A DNA stretch of 24,393 nt from Scytonema sp. UIC 10036 (lineage in GTDB: Bacteria; Cyanobacteriota; Cyanobacteriia; Cyanobacteriales; Nostocaceae), in NCBI RefSeq assembly GCF_009725235.1, contig NZ_WJFC01000200.1:1-24393 (forward strand). The letters are read 5' to 3'. Below, piece by piece: positions 6,741 through 14,783 of the stretch. The translations under genes were made by a program, and so were the position numbers. Positions within the stretch are counted from its first letter, which is position 1; each line of letters opens with the position of its first letter. Under the pieces are notes generated by a model. That model made no database searches, was not told where the DNA came from, and was given only the letters and a program-made list of their open reading frames with translations.

Positions 6741-9095
6741 ATGGAATTTTCAATCGCTACACTTCTCGCCAATTTTACTGATGATAAATTGGTTGCTCGT
6801 AAACTGTTGGAAAAGAAACTTGGTTGCGAAGATGAACCCAGTTTAGAAAAACTTCACATCGCCTTGGAAGTGCTCGAAAGAATCGGGATTTTGGCCAAAG
6901 AACGCGGCAAGTATCGCCGTATCTCGGAAGAGGGGGTGATTGAAGCAAAACTTCGCTGTTCCAGCAAAGGTTTTTGTTTTGCCATCCAGGATGTAGAAGG
7001 CGCAGAAGACATCTACATTCGTGAAAGTCATCTGAGCAACGCTTGGAATGGCGATCGCGTTTTGGTCAAAGTGCTGAAAGAAGGCAGTCGGAGGCGATCG
7101 CCAGAAGGAGAAGTTAAGCTCATCCTAGAGCGCTCAAATCACACTTTACTAGCACGGATCAAGCAGGTAGAAGGAGGCTACCGCGCCGTACCTTTAGACG
7201 ATAGATTGCTTTTTGAACTGAAACTGCTCATCAATAACAATCAACTCGAACAAGCCATCGATCACTTGGCGCATGTGGAAGTTTTGCGTTATCCATTAGC
7301 GCAATATCCACCATTGGGTAGAGTCGTCCAAATTCTGGGTAGCGATGCGGAAGCAGCAGCCGACATAGATCTCGTCACCTGCAAACACGATCTGGCTCGT
7401 ACTTTTCCAGACCCCATTCAGGAAGCAGCTTCAAAATTACCCAAAAAGCTGCTAAAAGCAGATTTAAAAAATCGTTTGGACTTGCGCTCAAAGTTTACAC
7501 TTAGCATAGTTCCCAACAATGGTGATTCTAAATTTGTAGAAAATGCTTTTTCTCTGGAAAAAAATAACGAGGGCAATTGGCGAGTAAGCTTTCACATTGC
7601 CGATGCTACCCACTACATTCAACCAGAAGAAATTCTTGACCGGGAAGCATTGAAGCGAGGGCGCTCGGTATATCTTGGGAATTTAGTACTGCCCATGTTC
7701 CCAGAAGTGGTTGGTGAACGGTGTTCTTTATTACCTGGAGTTGACCGATTGGCTCTCTCTTTTTTAATGACAATTGATTCACAATCGGGAGAAATAGAAG
7801 ATTGGGAAATTCAACCCACTGTTGTTAAAGTCGATACCTCAATCGGTGAATCTGAGGCAGAAACTATTCTCGCCAAGAAAGCTACGAAAACAAATAGCGG
7901 CGTTGTCCAGATTCTTCAAGAACTGGAAACTGTACAGCAATTATTGAAAAAGGTACGTCTCAATCGGGGTTGTTTGCAATTAAATCTACCACCCAATCAA
8001 AACCCATACTGTGATGAAGGTGCTTTGGGGTGTGTTGTTACCAACGATTTGCCCGTGCGTGCTCTACTCACAGAGTATACATTACTGGTAAATCAATTGA
8101 TAGCAACTCATTTGAATGCTCTTGGAATTCCTGCAATTTGGCGAGTCCAAGGTACGCCCGATCCCGAAGATGTTCAAGAAATGCTAAAATTGGCGATGAA
8201 CTTGGGTGTTGAACTGAATCTCGAGCCGGAAATAGAAATTCAGCCTCTTGATTACCAACAGCTAACTAGGGTTTTTGCAGAATCAGCTTCCGAGCAAGTT
8301 TTGACTTACTTGTTACAAGATACCCTCAAGCAAGCTACCTACAGCACAACCAAAGGTTCTCACTTTGGTTTGGCTTTACCAGAGTATACCCATTTCACTT
8401 CCCCCCTGCGACGTTACCCCGATTTGATGATGCAAAGAGTCTTTTATGCACTCATTGAACACGGGCGCGATCGCCGTAACACTCGTGTTAAAGATCGGGT
8501 AAACCTTCGCCACTCCTCAAGCCACGGCGAAATTAACTGGAACGTTCTCCCACCAGAATTGCAAAGTGAATTGCAAAGTGAATTGATGAGAATTATTGTT
8601 CAGCTCAACGATCGCGAAAAAGAAGTTCAAGAAGCTGAAACCGATCTGGCGGGTTTGCAAAGAGCTTCGCTGATGAAACAACGCATTGGTGAAGTTTTCA
8701 CCGGTGTTATCACGGGGGTTCAATCCTACGGGTTCTTTGTAGAGATAGAAGTTCTGCCCACCGACTCAGAGAGTGGAAATACGCGAGTTCCTTTACGGGT
8801 AGAAGGGCTGGTTCACGTAAGCTCTCTCAAGGACGATTGGTATGAATACCGCGCCAGACAACAAGCGCTGTTTGGGCGCAAAAATCGTGCTTCCTACAGA
8901 TTGGGCGATCGTGTAGCCGTACAAGTAAAGAGTGTTGACTATTACCGCCAACAAATTGATTTAGTCACTGTTGGTAGCGATGGTGCAATGATGGGCAAGG
9001 ATATGAATATCATGAATGGCGAAGATCGAGGTATGTATATGCGCCATGACGATCTTGAGCCATTGGACTTAGATCCCTATGCTGATGATGAATAG
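6741..9095 (+). CDS. RNB-domain (RNase II/R family) protein with divergent active site
   Basis: The 784-residue protein has the RNase R plan: a winged-helix-like N-terminus (about 1-65), a cold-shock/OB domain (about 66-150, EAKLRCSSKGFCFAI), the RNB domain (about 240-575) and a C-terminal S1 domain (about 648-745, GEVFTGVITGVQSYGFFVEI). RNB hallmarks include FHIADATHYIQP near 284, RGRSVYLGNLVLPMFPE near 306, and GSHFGLALPEYTHFTSP followed by LRRYPD at 539-561. The region that should carry the clustered catalytic aspartates (IDxxxxxDxDDA) reads SIVPNNGDSKFVENA at 255-269, so the metal-binding cluster is missing. Family membership is firm; 3'-5' exonuclease activity is doubtful. The S1 domain has an insert at about 671-686, and a 12-bp tandem duplication gives LQSELQSEL near 607. 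ubiX follows across a heptamer array. Confidence 0.9.
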   Translation: MEFSIATLLANFTDDKLVARKLLEKKLGCEDEPSLEKLHIALEVLERIGILAKERGKYRRISEEGVIEAKLRCSSKGFCFAIQDVEGAEDIYIRESHLSNAWNGDRVLVKVLKEGSRRRSPEGEVKLILERSNHTLLARIKQVEGGYRAVPLDDRLLFELKLLINNNQLEQAIDHLAHVEVLRYPLAQYPPLGRVVQILGSDAEAAADIDLVTCKHDLARTFPDPIQEAASKLPKKLLKADLKNRLDLRSKFTLSIVPNNGDSKFVENAFSLEKNNEGNWRVSFHIADATHYIQPEEILDREALKRGRSVYLGNLVLPMFPEVVGERCSLLPGVDRLALSFLMTIDSQSGEIEDWEIQPTVVKVDTSIGESEAETILAKKATKTNSGVVQILQELETVQQLLKKVRLNRGCLQLNLPPNQNPYCDEGALGCVVTNDLPVRALLTEYTLLVNQLIATHLNALGIPAIWRVQGTPDPEDVQEMLKLAMNLGVELNLEPEIEIQPLDYQQLTRVFAESASEQVLTYLLQDTLKQATYSTTKGSHFGLALPEYTHFTSPLRRYPDLMMQRVFYALIEHGRDRRNTRVKDRVNLRHSSSHGEINWNVLPPELQSELQSELMRIIVQLNDREKEVQEAETDLAGLQRASLMKQRIGEVFTGVITGVQSYGFFVEIEVLPTDSESGNTRVPLRVEGLVHVSSLKDDWYEYRARQQALFGRKNRASYRLGDRVAVQVKSVDYYRQQIDLVTVGSDGAMMGKDMNIMNGEDRGMYMRHDDLEPLDLDPYADDE

Positions 9096-9101
9096 CGATA
9101 A

Positions 9102-9263
9102 GTTAGTAGTTAGTGGTTAGTTGTTGGTTGTTAGTTGATGGTTGTTAGTTGATGGTTGTTAGTGGTAAAACTACTAACCACTAACCACTAACTACTAACC
9201 ACCAAATACTATCCACTATCCACCAACCACTAACCACTAACCACTAACCATTAACCACTAACA
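9102..9263. repeat. STRR array that reverses strand midway, large potential hairpin
   Basis: After the RNB gene, 9102-9166 carries TTAGTGG/TTAGTTG/TTGGTTG units. From about 9171 to 9263 the complementary orientation (CTAACCA, CCACTAA) runs up to the ubiX start codon. The halves can pair into a long imperfect stem around 9167-9172. It separates two genes on the same strand and could terminate, process or stabilise transcripts. Confidence 0.88.
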
Positions 9264-9869
9264 ATGTCAAAACCTCTCATAATAGGTGTAACAGGAGCAT
9301 CTGGTCTGATTTATACTGTTCGTGCTTTAAAATTTTTGCTAGAAGCTGACTGTGAAATTGAATTAGTTGCTTCCAAATCCACCTACATGGTTTGGCAATC
9401 CGAGCAAAATATTCGTATGCCAGTAGAATCCCTTCAGCAAGAAAAATTTTGGCGACAGCAAGCTCTTGTCGAACAAGGAGGCAAACTGCACTGTCATCAT
9501 TGGGGTGATGTAGGAGCGAACATTGCTAGTGGTTCGTTTCGTACTCAAGGAATGATAGTTATTCCCTGTAGCATGAGTACTGTAGCAAAGCTAGCAGCTG
9601 GTATGAGTTCAGATTTACTGGAACGAGCGGCGGATGTTCAACTCAAAGAAGGTCGGAAACTAGTGATTGTTCCCCGTGAAACTCCTTTGAGTCTGATTCA
9701 CCTACGTAACTTAACAGCTTTAGCAGAAGTTGGCGCAAGAATTGTTCCTGCGATTCCTGCTTGGTATCACAATCCCCAAACTATAGAAGATCTCGTTGAC
9801 TTTGTCGTCGCTCGTGCTTTGGATCAGTTAGATATTGACTGCGTCCCAATTCAACGATGTAGGGGTTAG
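9264..9869 (+). CDS. ubiX: UbiX-type flavin prenyltransferase
   Basis: UbiX prenylates reduced FMN to make the cofactor of UbiD-type decarboxylases; in cyanobacteria this is presumably linked to plastoquinone synthesis. The 201-residue protein has the flavoprotein fold motifs IIGVTGASG at 6-14, VIPCSMSTVAKLAAGMSSDL at 99-118, and VPRETPLSLIHLRNL at 136-150 with the conserved Arg and Glu. Its length is normal. The ATG sits at the end of the heptamer array and no clear Shine-Dalgarno site is visible. The last codons (C-R-G, then TAG) run into a GGGGTTA repeat that supplies the stop codon, so the exact C-terminus appears set by repeat DNA. Confidence 0.94.
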   Translation: MSKPLIIGVTGASGLIYTVRALKFLLEADCEIELVASKSTYMVWQSEQNIRMPVESLQQEKFWRQQALVEQGGKLHCHHWGDVGANIASGSFRTQGMIVIPCSMSTVAKLAAGMSSDLLERAADVQLKEGRKLVIVPRETPLSLIHLRNLTALAEVGARIVPAIPAWYHNPQTIEDLVDFVVARALDQLDIDCVPIQRCRG

Positions 9870-9959
9870 GGGTTAGGGGTTAGGATTAGGGCACCCTACA
9901 CCCTTACCCTCTACCCCCTACACCCAACCTTTACCCCTACCCCCTACCCCCTACCCCCC
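9861..9959. repeat. GGGGTTA / CCCCCTA heptamer array, strand-reversing
   Basis: Copies of GGGGTTA from 9861 to about 9891 are followed by CCCTACA/CCCCCTA units to 9959. It is a G/C-rich relative of the TTAGTGG arrays with the same forward-then-inverted layout. It spans the end of ubiX and ends 6 bases before the start of the next reading frame. Confidence 0.85.
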
Positions 9960-9965
9960 ATCACT

Positions 9966-10642
9966 ATGGCACTCATTCGCTTAATTCTTTTAGTGGCAGT
10001 ACTTGGAGGAATTACGCTGTACTCGCTTACAAAATTGGTCACGCCGTCCTACCGCTTCTGTGTTTGGGTATGCGTACGTCGCAACCATACCACCTAGCAA
10101 TTTGGATTTTGTTTAGCACAGTTGCTGGTGGATTAACAACTATCTTACTGACGTTTTTGTTCAATTTATCTGGTGCTCTTGGGGGACAGCGCCAAACTCC
10201 TTTGCGTTCGTCTCCTGAATCACCACGTCGGAACAAAACTCGTTTTGAAGAAGTAACATCTCGCCCGCCAAATCCTCCATCTTCTGGGGAGCGAGAATCC
10301 CGAACCACTGACACAGTTGATGACTGGGAAACAAGTAGCGGACTTTATGAGGACTGGGAGTTTAACAAGTCCGATCCTGAAAAAACCCAAGTTAGAGACT
10401 CTAATACCTACGATCGCGCTTCCGAACCGAAAGACAAACCAAAAACTGACTCATCCTATTCTTACAGCTACCGCGAACCAAAAAATTCTGGCGTAGGAAA
10501 AACAGAATCAGTTTATGATGCGGACTATCGGGTTATCATCCCCCCTTATCAACCACCCAAGCCTGAACCTGCAGAGGAGGATGAGTGGGGGTTTTTGGAT
10601 GATGATGATGCTGAGGACGAGAAGAGATCCCCTCGGCGTTAA
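9966..10642 (+). pseudogene. LapA-like membrane protein with frameshifted 5' part
   Basis: The ATG at 9966 opens MALIRLILLVAVLGGITLYS, a typical first membrane helix, but this frame soon loses similarity and stops at 10093-10095. The family-like continuation Q-N-W-S is read in the next frame near 10030. VLPLLCLGMRTSQPYHLAIW, a second helix (ILFSTVAGGLTTILLTFLF) and an acidic tail with YSYSYREPKNSGVGKTES, VIIPPYQPP and DDDDAEDE are read in the third frame to 10642. Two single-base insertions, near 10029 and 10040, would explain this. The alternative is a 192-residue protein starting at the ATG at 10064, which would lack the first helix. The intact form would be a small two-helix membrane protein with a long cytoplasmic acidic tail; from memory such proteins are widespread in cyanobacteria and of unknown role. 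Sequencing error is possible. Confidence 0.65.
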
Positions 10643-10670
10643 CTTGTGACGAGTGCATGGTATTGCTTCT

Positions 10671-10865
10671 CTACACAAGATTGAAACGTTCGCGGGACTC
10701 CTGCCTGACTTCTCCGGTCATAGCAGCTTCTTGTAAGGTCATGAAAGCGTTAAAATCTTCTAAGTCGTACCGAGTTGTCAGCAGATGTCGCAGTTGATTT
10801 TCTGCTTCAACAGTAAGATAGCCAGTAGCTAAAGCTTTTTTTACAACGTCTCTAATCCGAGTCAT
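10671..10865 (-). CDS. Conserved small cyanobacterial protein
   Basis: The 64-residue soluble, probably helical protein begins MTRIRDVVKKALATGYLTVE, continues ENQLRHLLTTRYDLEDFNAF and ends MTLQEAAMTGEVRQESRERF-NLV. I recognise it from memory as a short conserved cyanobacterial protein of unknown function. The ATG at 10865 is preferred over the longer frame to 10889 because the conserved pattern starts at MTRIRDV; TAGGGG 7-12 bases upstream could serve as ribosome binding site. It converges with the LapA-like gene, with 28 bases between the stops. Function unknown. Confidence 0.75.
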   Translation of the reverse strand: MTRIRDVVKKALATGYLTVEAENQLRHLLTTRYDLEDFNAFMTLQEAAMTGEVRQESRERFNLV

Positions 10866-11314
10866 GGTTGAAACCCCTAACGATCGCATCTAAAACACAC
10901 TTATAAGTACGAGTTGATTCAGAGAAGATATGCAATGGTTTTGTGCTTCAACCCTTCTATGAGAAAAGTTTTTTGTGCATTTCGTCAAACAATGAGTCAT
11001 ACTCTACACCTTGAACAAAAACACGGACTTGTCTATTCCAGCTTGCAGCAACCGATTGCCGAGGCAGCAACAATGTGTTGGTAGAAACACAGGGCTGCAT
11101 AAACACGTAATTTTCCCACCTACTTAAGTGAGTTACGTTACGCTTGCTATGTTGACTGATAAAGTCAAGATAAAGTTTCGCTCAATCTATATAAAATTTC
11201 TGTTAAGACCAAAGATACCTAAGTAACGATTACCAAGTCACCTAACAACTGTTATTAATTTCGTTATAAATTTATTATTTATTTAATTTGGCTTCATACA
11301 AAAGTCAGTATGAT
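10866..11314. other. Intergenic region between divergent genes, nothing distinct
   Basis: An AT-rich gap of about 450 bases lies upstream of both the 64-aa gene (-) and the NB-ARC gene (+). It holds only tiny frames (for example 30 codons from 10993) without a ribosome binding site. Promoters for both genes must lie here, but no confident -35/-10 pair, repeat or RNA was recognised. Confidence 0.4.
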
Positions 11315-12973
11315 ATGGGAAATTTGGTATTTAAAATAACGGTAATGACACCTCATAATTCAAGTCAGGTAGAAGAAGAATTTATAGAAGCTAAAAATTA
11401 TTGGGAACTAGAAAAATTATATGTAGATTTAGGTTTAGCAAAAGGAAAATCTCTCACACCTGTTGAAAAAAAATTCTTAAGAGGCTTACTTTGCGGTTTT
11501 AGTCCTGCAGAAATCGCCAGTACTGTGTATCAAAGTCGTAGTAGCAGTACTGTTAGAGTTTACCTTTCTAATGGGTTGTATAAATATATAGAGGAAATGC
11601 TGACTAACCAAGCAGGACATTTTATTAAAGTAAAAAACTGGAGCCGTGTCACTCAATTGCTAGAAAAAGCAGGTTATAAAAAAGCACGGGTTCAATTAGA
11701 GCCTCTTGGAAACCAACTAAAAATAGATATACGACAAGATATTGCTTCTATAGATATGAGATCGGTACCAAGAGAAGATTGGGGCGAGGCACCTGATGTA
11801 AGTCTGTTCTATGGAAGGGTAACAGAACTCTCTCAAATTGAACAATGGATTGTTGGAGAACGCTGTCGTTTGGTGATGATTTTGGGTATGTCTGGCGTTG
11901 GAAAAACAGCTTTTTCTGCAAAACTAGCAGAACAATTGAAGGATAAGTTTGAATGTGTGATTTGGCGATCGCTAAATCTCAATTTATCTCCTGACATTCT
12001 GCTCAATCAACTCATACAAATTTTGTCACCAAAGCAAGAACTCAATCTTACAGAATCATTCTTAAGCCGTATTTCACAACTTATTGATTGTTTGCGTTCT
12101 TCCCGATGTCTCATTATTTTAGATAATTTTGATTCTATTTTGTACAATCAATATATAGGTCTTGATGTTCTTGACGAGTTATCTATTCAACAATCGCTCG
12201 CTCAATTAAGTACTAAAAATTCTTCAGCATATATTCTGCCACAGATTAGCTATTGTCAAGGATATGAGATTTATGGAGAAATTCTTAGAAGAGTCGGGGA
12301 CTCCCAGCATCAAAGCTGTTTGATTGTAACGAGTCGGGAAAAACCCCAAGAAATTTCAGTGCTTGAAGGAAAATTTTTACCTGTTCGCTGCTTAAAATTA
12401 ACAGGCTTAAGTTATATCGAGAGTAAGAATATACTCCAAGCTAAAGGTTTAATGACTTCCCAAGATGAAGAATGCAAATCTTTAATAAATTGGTATGCAG
12501 GCAATCCTCTATTTATTAAATTAGTGGCAACGGCAATTGAAGAATTATTTGGTGGTAGCATTAACAACTTTTTAGAACAAGGTACAGTCGTCTTTGGAGA
12601 TATTCGAGCCATTTTAGATAGGCAATTTAATCGTCTATCTAGTTTGGAAAAACTGATTATGTACTGGTTAGCTTTGAACCAAGACTTGGTGTCAGTACGT
12701 AAGTTGCAGAAAGATTTTTTCCCTCGCGTGTCACAAAGATTAATTCTAGAGGCTATCGAGTTATTGCAGAAACGTTCTTTGATTGAAAAAAAGGCAGCAA
12801 ATTTTTCTCAAATTCCTGTATTGATGGAATATATAGGCGAGCAATTAATTGAGGAAAATTTGCAAATGATTGGAGAAACAGAAGGTTCTCTACTCATGAG
12901 TTATACAATCTTAGAGCACAAAATCAAGAACTACATTCGGGAAATGCGTCAAAAATCTCACTCTTTAGAGTAA
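11315..12973 (+). CDS. HTH plus NB-ARC STAND ATPase, no C-terminal sensor domain
   Basis: Numbered from the ATG at 11315, residues about 40-95 form a helix-turn-helix-like domain (EKKFLRGLLCGFSPAEIAST, SSSTVRVYLSNGLYKYIEEM). It is of the type seen at the N-terminus of many cyanobacterial NB-ARC/WD40 and vWA-MoxR-associated proteins. The NB-ARC ATPase follows: Walker A GMSGVGKT at 191-198, Walker B CLIILDN at 265-271, sensor-like LIVTSRE near 336-342, GNPLFIK near 396-402, then a winged-helix region. Such proteins usually continue into WD40, TPR or pentapeptide repeats; this one stops at 552 residues just after the winged helix. About 40 residues appear inserted after Walker B compared with the usual spacing. 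The ATG at 11345 or a TTG at 11288 are other starts. A signalling or defence role is possible but not shown. Confidence 0.82.
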   Translation: MGNLVFKITVMTPHNSSQVEEEFIEAKNYWELEKLYVDLGLAKGKSLTPVEKKFLRGLLCGFSPAEIASTVYQSRSSSTVRVYLSNGLYKYIEEMLTNQAGHFIKVKNWSRVTQLLEKAGYKKARVQLEPLGNQLKIDIRQDIASIDMRSVPREDWGEAPDVSLFYGRVTELSQIEQWIVGERCRLVMILGMSGVGKTAFSAKLAEQLKDKFECVIWRSLNLNLSPDILLNQLIQILSPKQELNLTESFLSRISQLIDCLRSSRCLIILDNFDSILYNQYIGLDVLDELSIQQSLAQLSTKNSSAYILPQISYCQGYEIYGEILRRVGDSQHQSCLIVTSREKPQEISVLEGKFLPVRCLKLTGLSYIESKNILQAKGLMTSQDEECKSLINWYAGNPLFIKLVATAIEELFGGSINNFLEQGTVVFGDIRAILDRQFNRLSSLEKLIMYWLALNQDLVSVRKLQKDFFPRVSQRLILEAIELLQKRSLIEKKAANFSQIPVLMEYIGEQLIEENLQMIGETEGSLLMSYTILEHKIKNYIREMRQKSHSLE

Positions 12974-12974
12974 A

Positions 12975-13098
12975 TTAGTTAATGGTTAGTTGTTAGTTGT
13001 TAGTGGTTAGTTGTTAGTTGTTAGTAGTCAAGAGCAACCAGCAACCAGCAACCACCAACCAGCAACCACTAACCACTAACCAGCAACCACCAACCACT
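12975..13098. repeat. STRR array, strand-reversing, between NB-ARC gene and aroK
   Basis: TTAGTTG/TTAGTGG units at about 12975-13028 immediately follow the NB-ARC stop codon. After a short AGTCAAGAG spacer, CAACCAG/CAACCAC/CTAACCA units run to 13098, four bases before the aroK ATG. The halves are complementary and could form a long stem. Part of the array is open in frame with aroK and would encode N-Q-Q-P-type repeats if read from the upstream TTG. Confidence 0.88.
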
Positions 13099-13101
13099 TA
13101 T

Positions 13102-13650
13102 ATGACAAATAACTTATTAAAAGGAGTCAACCTATACTTGGTTGGCATGATGGGCGCGGGTAAATCTACTGTGGGACAAGTACTGGCTCAACATTTGGGC
13201 TACGGATTTGTGGATACCGACACTGTAATTGAGAAAGCTGCAGGTGGTAGAACCATAACTCAACTGTTTCAAGATGAAGGAGAAGTTGGGTTTCGCCAAT
13301 TAGAAAGTCAGATTTTGGAACAAGTGTGTGCTTTCACTAAGCTTGTCATCGCAACAGGTGGAGGTATTGTCTTAAGACAAGAAAACTGGAGTTACCTTCA
13401 TCACGGCTTAATTGTATGGCTGGATGTACCCGTCGAAATTCTCTACGCCCGTTTAGTGGAAGATACAACTAGACCACTTTTACAAGATAGCGATCCCAAA
13501 GGGAAACTGCGATCGCTCCTCGAACAAAGACAACATCTTTACTCACAAGCTGATTTGAGAATTACTGTCAGTGAAGGAGAAACTCCAGAGCAAATTGCTA
13601 CACGGGTCTTAGATGAGATTCCCAGTGTTTTAAAACCAGCTAAAGTGTGA
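13102..13650 (+). CDS. aroK: Shikimate kinase
   Basis: This enzyme phosphorylates shikimate at O3 with ATP, step five of the chorismate pathway to aromatic amino acids. The 182-residue protein has the P-loop GMMGAGKST at 15-23, the shikimate-binding DTD at 38-40, GFRQLES with Arg65 near 64-70, the GGG motif at 86-88 and the lid arginine in DTTRPLL near 124. The ATG at 13102 is chosen over the open TTG at 13018 because the extra 28 residues would be translated heptamer repeat. The array ends 4 bases upstream and no Shine-Dalgarno site is visible, so the repeat is effectively its 5' leader. It lies 112 bases upstream of argB, so the two may be co-transcribed. Confidence 0.95.
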   Translation: MTNNLLKGVNLYLVGMMGAGKSTVGQVLAQHLGYGFVDTDTVIEKAAGGRTITQLFQDEGEVGFRQLESQILEQVCAFTKLVIATGGGIVLRQENWSYLHHGLIVWLDVPVEILYARLVEDTTRPLLQDSDPKGKLRSLLEQRQHLYSQADLRITVSEGETPEQIATRVLDEIPSVLKPAKV

Positions 13651-13762
13651 AGATATATAGCTGAATATTGAGTGATGTTAATTTTTGTATAGCTAGTGTT
13701 TTCACGATGTAAATTTATATGTAACGTCCGTAACTGCCACGCCAAGGGTCTATTAGAAGTTC

Positions 13763-14665
13763 ATGACAGTCAGCGAAACTGAGTATATTAAGCAAGATGC
13801 AGCCAGCCGCGTACAAGTGCTAAGTGAAGCACTACCTTACATTCAACAATTTATTGGTCGCACCATTGTTGTTAAATATGGCGGTGCAGCCATGAAAGAC
13901 AGCAATCTCAAAGATAAAGTGATTCGCGACATTGTCTTTTTATCTTGTGTTGGCTTGCGACCAATTTTGGTACATGGTGGAGGACCGGAGATAAACAGTT
14001 GGCTGGATAAACTGGGAATCGAGCCTCAATTTAGAAATGGTTTGCGAGTGACTGACGCTCCGACAATGGATGTTGTGGAGATGGTATTAGTAGGTCGAGT
14101 CAATAAAGAAATCGTCGCTTTGATAAATCAAGCAGGTGGTTCAGCAGTGGGGTTGTGTGGCAAAGATGGTAACTTAATCAAAGCTCGCCCTCAAGGTGAT
14201 GAAGGTATTGGCTTTGTGGGGGAAGTTAACAATGTCAATATCAAAATTTTGGAGACACTGGTTAACAATGGCTATATTCCGGTAGTTTCCAGCGTTGCAG
14301 CAGACGAAATAGGACAGCCATATAATATTAACGCCGACACCGTGGCGGGAGAGATCGCAGCTGCATTAGGCGCAGAAAAGTTAATTTTGCTAACTGATAC
14401 AAGGGGGATTTTGAAAGATTACAAAGATCCTTCTACCCTGATTCCTCAAGTAGACATTCAAGAAGCGAGAGAACTCATCGCAACAGGTGTAGTCAGTGGT
14501 GGAATGATCCCAAAAGTGAATTGCTGCGTCCGTTCTCTTGCACAAGGAGTGAAAGCAGCACATATAATAGATGGTCGCATTCCCCACTCATTACTGCTAG
14601 AAATTTTTACTGATGTTGGTATTGGTACTATGATCGTTGGCTCCCATCTTCAAATAACCGGCTAA
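13763..14665 (+). CDS. argB: Acetylglutamate kinase
   Basis: ArgB phosphorylates N-acetylglutamate, the committed and arginine-inhibited step of arginine synthesis; in cyanobacteria it is activated by the nitrogen signal protein PII. The 300-residue protein shows [11 protein letters not shown] at 36-46 with catalytic Lys38, [13 protein letters not shown] at 69-81 for substrate binding, [12 protein letters not shown] at 188-199, and [15 protein letters not shown] at 241-255 with the second catalytic lysine. The C-terminal segment [18 protein letters not shown] and the N-terminal helix (about 13-30, [19 protein letters not shown]) are those of the hexameric, arginine-sensitive form, consistent with PII control. 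Length is normal, with no sign of damage. Confidence 0.97.
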   Translation: MTVSETEYIKQDAASRVQVLSEALPYIQQFIGRTIVVKYGGAAMKDSNLKDKVIRDIVFLSCVGLRPILVHGGGPEINSWLDKLGIEPQFRNGLRVTDAPTMDVVEMVLVGRVNKEIVALINQAGGSAVGLCGKDGNLIKARPQGDEGIGFVGEVNNVNIKILETLVNNGYIPVVSSVAADEIGQPYNINADTVAGEIAAALGAEKLILLTDTRGILKDYKDPSTLIPQVDIQEARELIATGVVSGGMIPKVNCCVRSLAQGVKAAHIIDGRIPHSLLLEIFTDVGIGTMIVGSHLQITG

Positions 14666-14690
14666 TAGCTTTTGAACTGTACGTAGTAGG

Positions 14691-14711
14691 TAGGTAGGGC
14701 TAAAGCCCACC
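14691..14711. repeat. GTAGGTAGGGC palindromic repeat, copy 1
   Basis: TAGGTAGGGCTAAAGCCCACC lies 25 bases after argB and contains a GGGCT/AGCCC hairpin. A second copy differing at one base is at 17161-17181. A related AAGCTTTAGCCCATC follows at about 14729. It could act as a weak terminator for argB. Confidence 0.75.
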
Positions 14712-14783
14712 AATAATCTCATTTGGTAAGCTTTAGCCCATCAAACAGTACTTAAAATTCCCCTGTGTTTTATACTAAATTTT

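Noticed and set aside
11315..12973. Defence island around the NB-ARC gene
   Set aside because: Its neighbours are housekeeping genes (aroK, argB, map); there is no effector, restriction or toxin-antitoxin gene next to it.
13018..13101. Extended AroK start at a TTG giving N-Q-Q-P repeats
   Set aside because: The extra residues are translated heptamer array; the family start fits the ATG at 13102.
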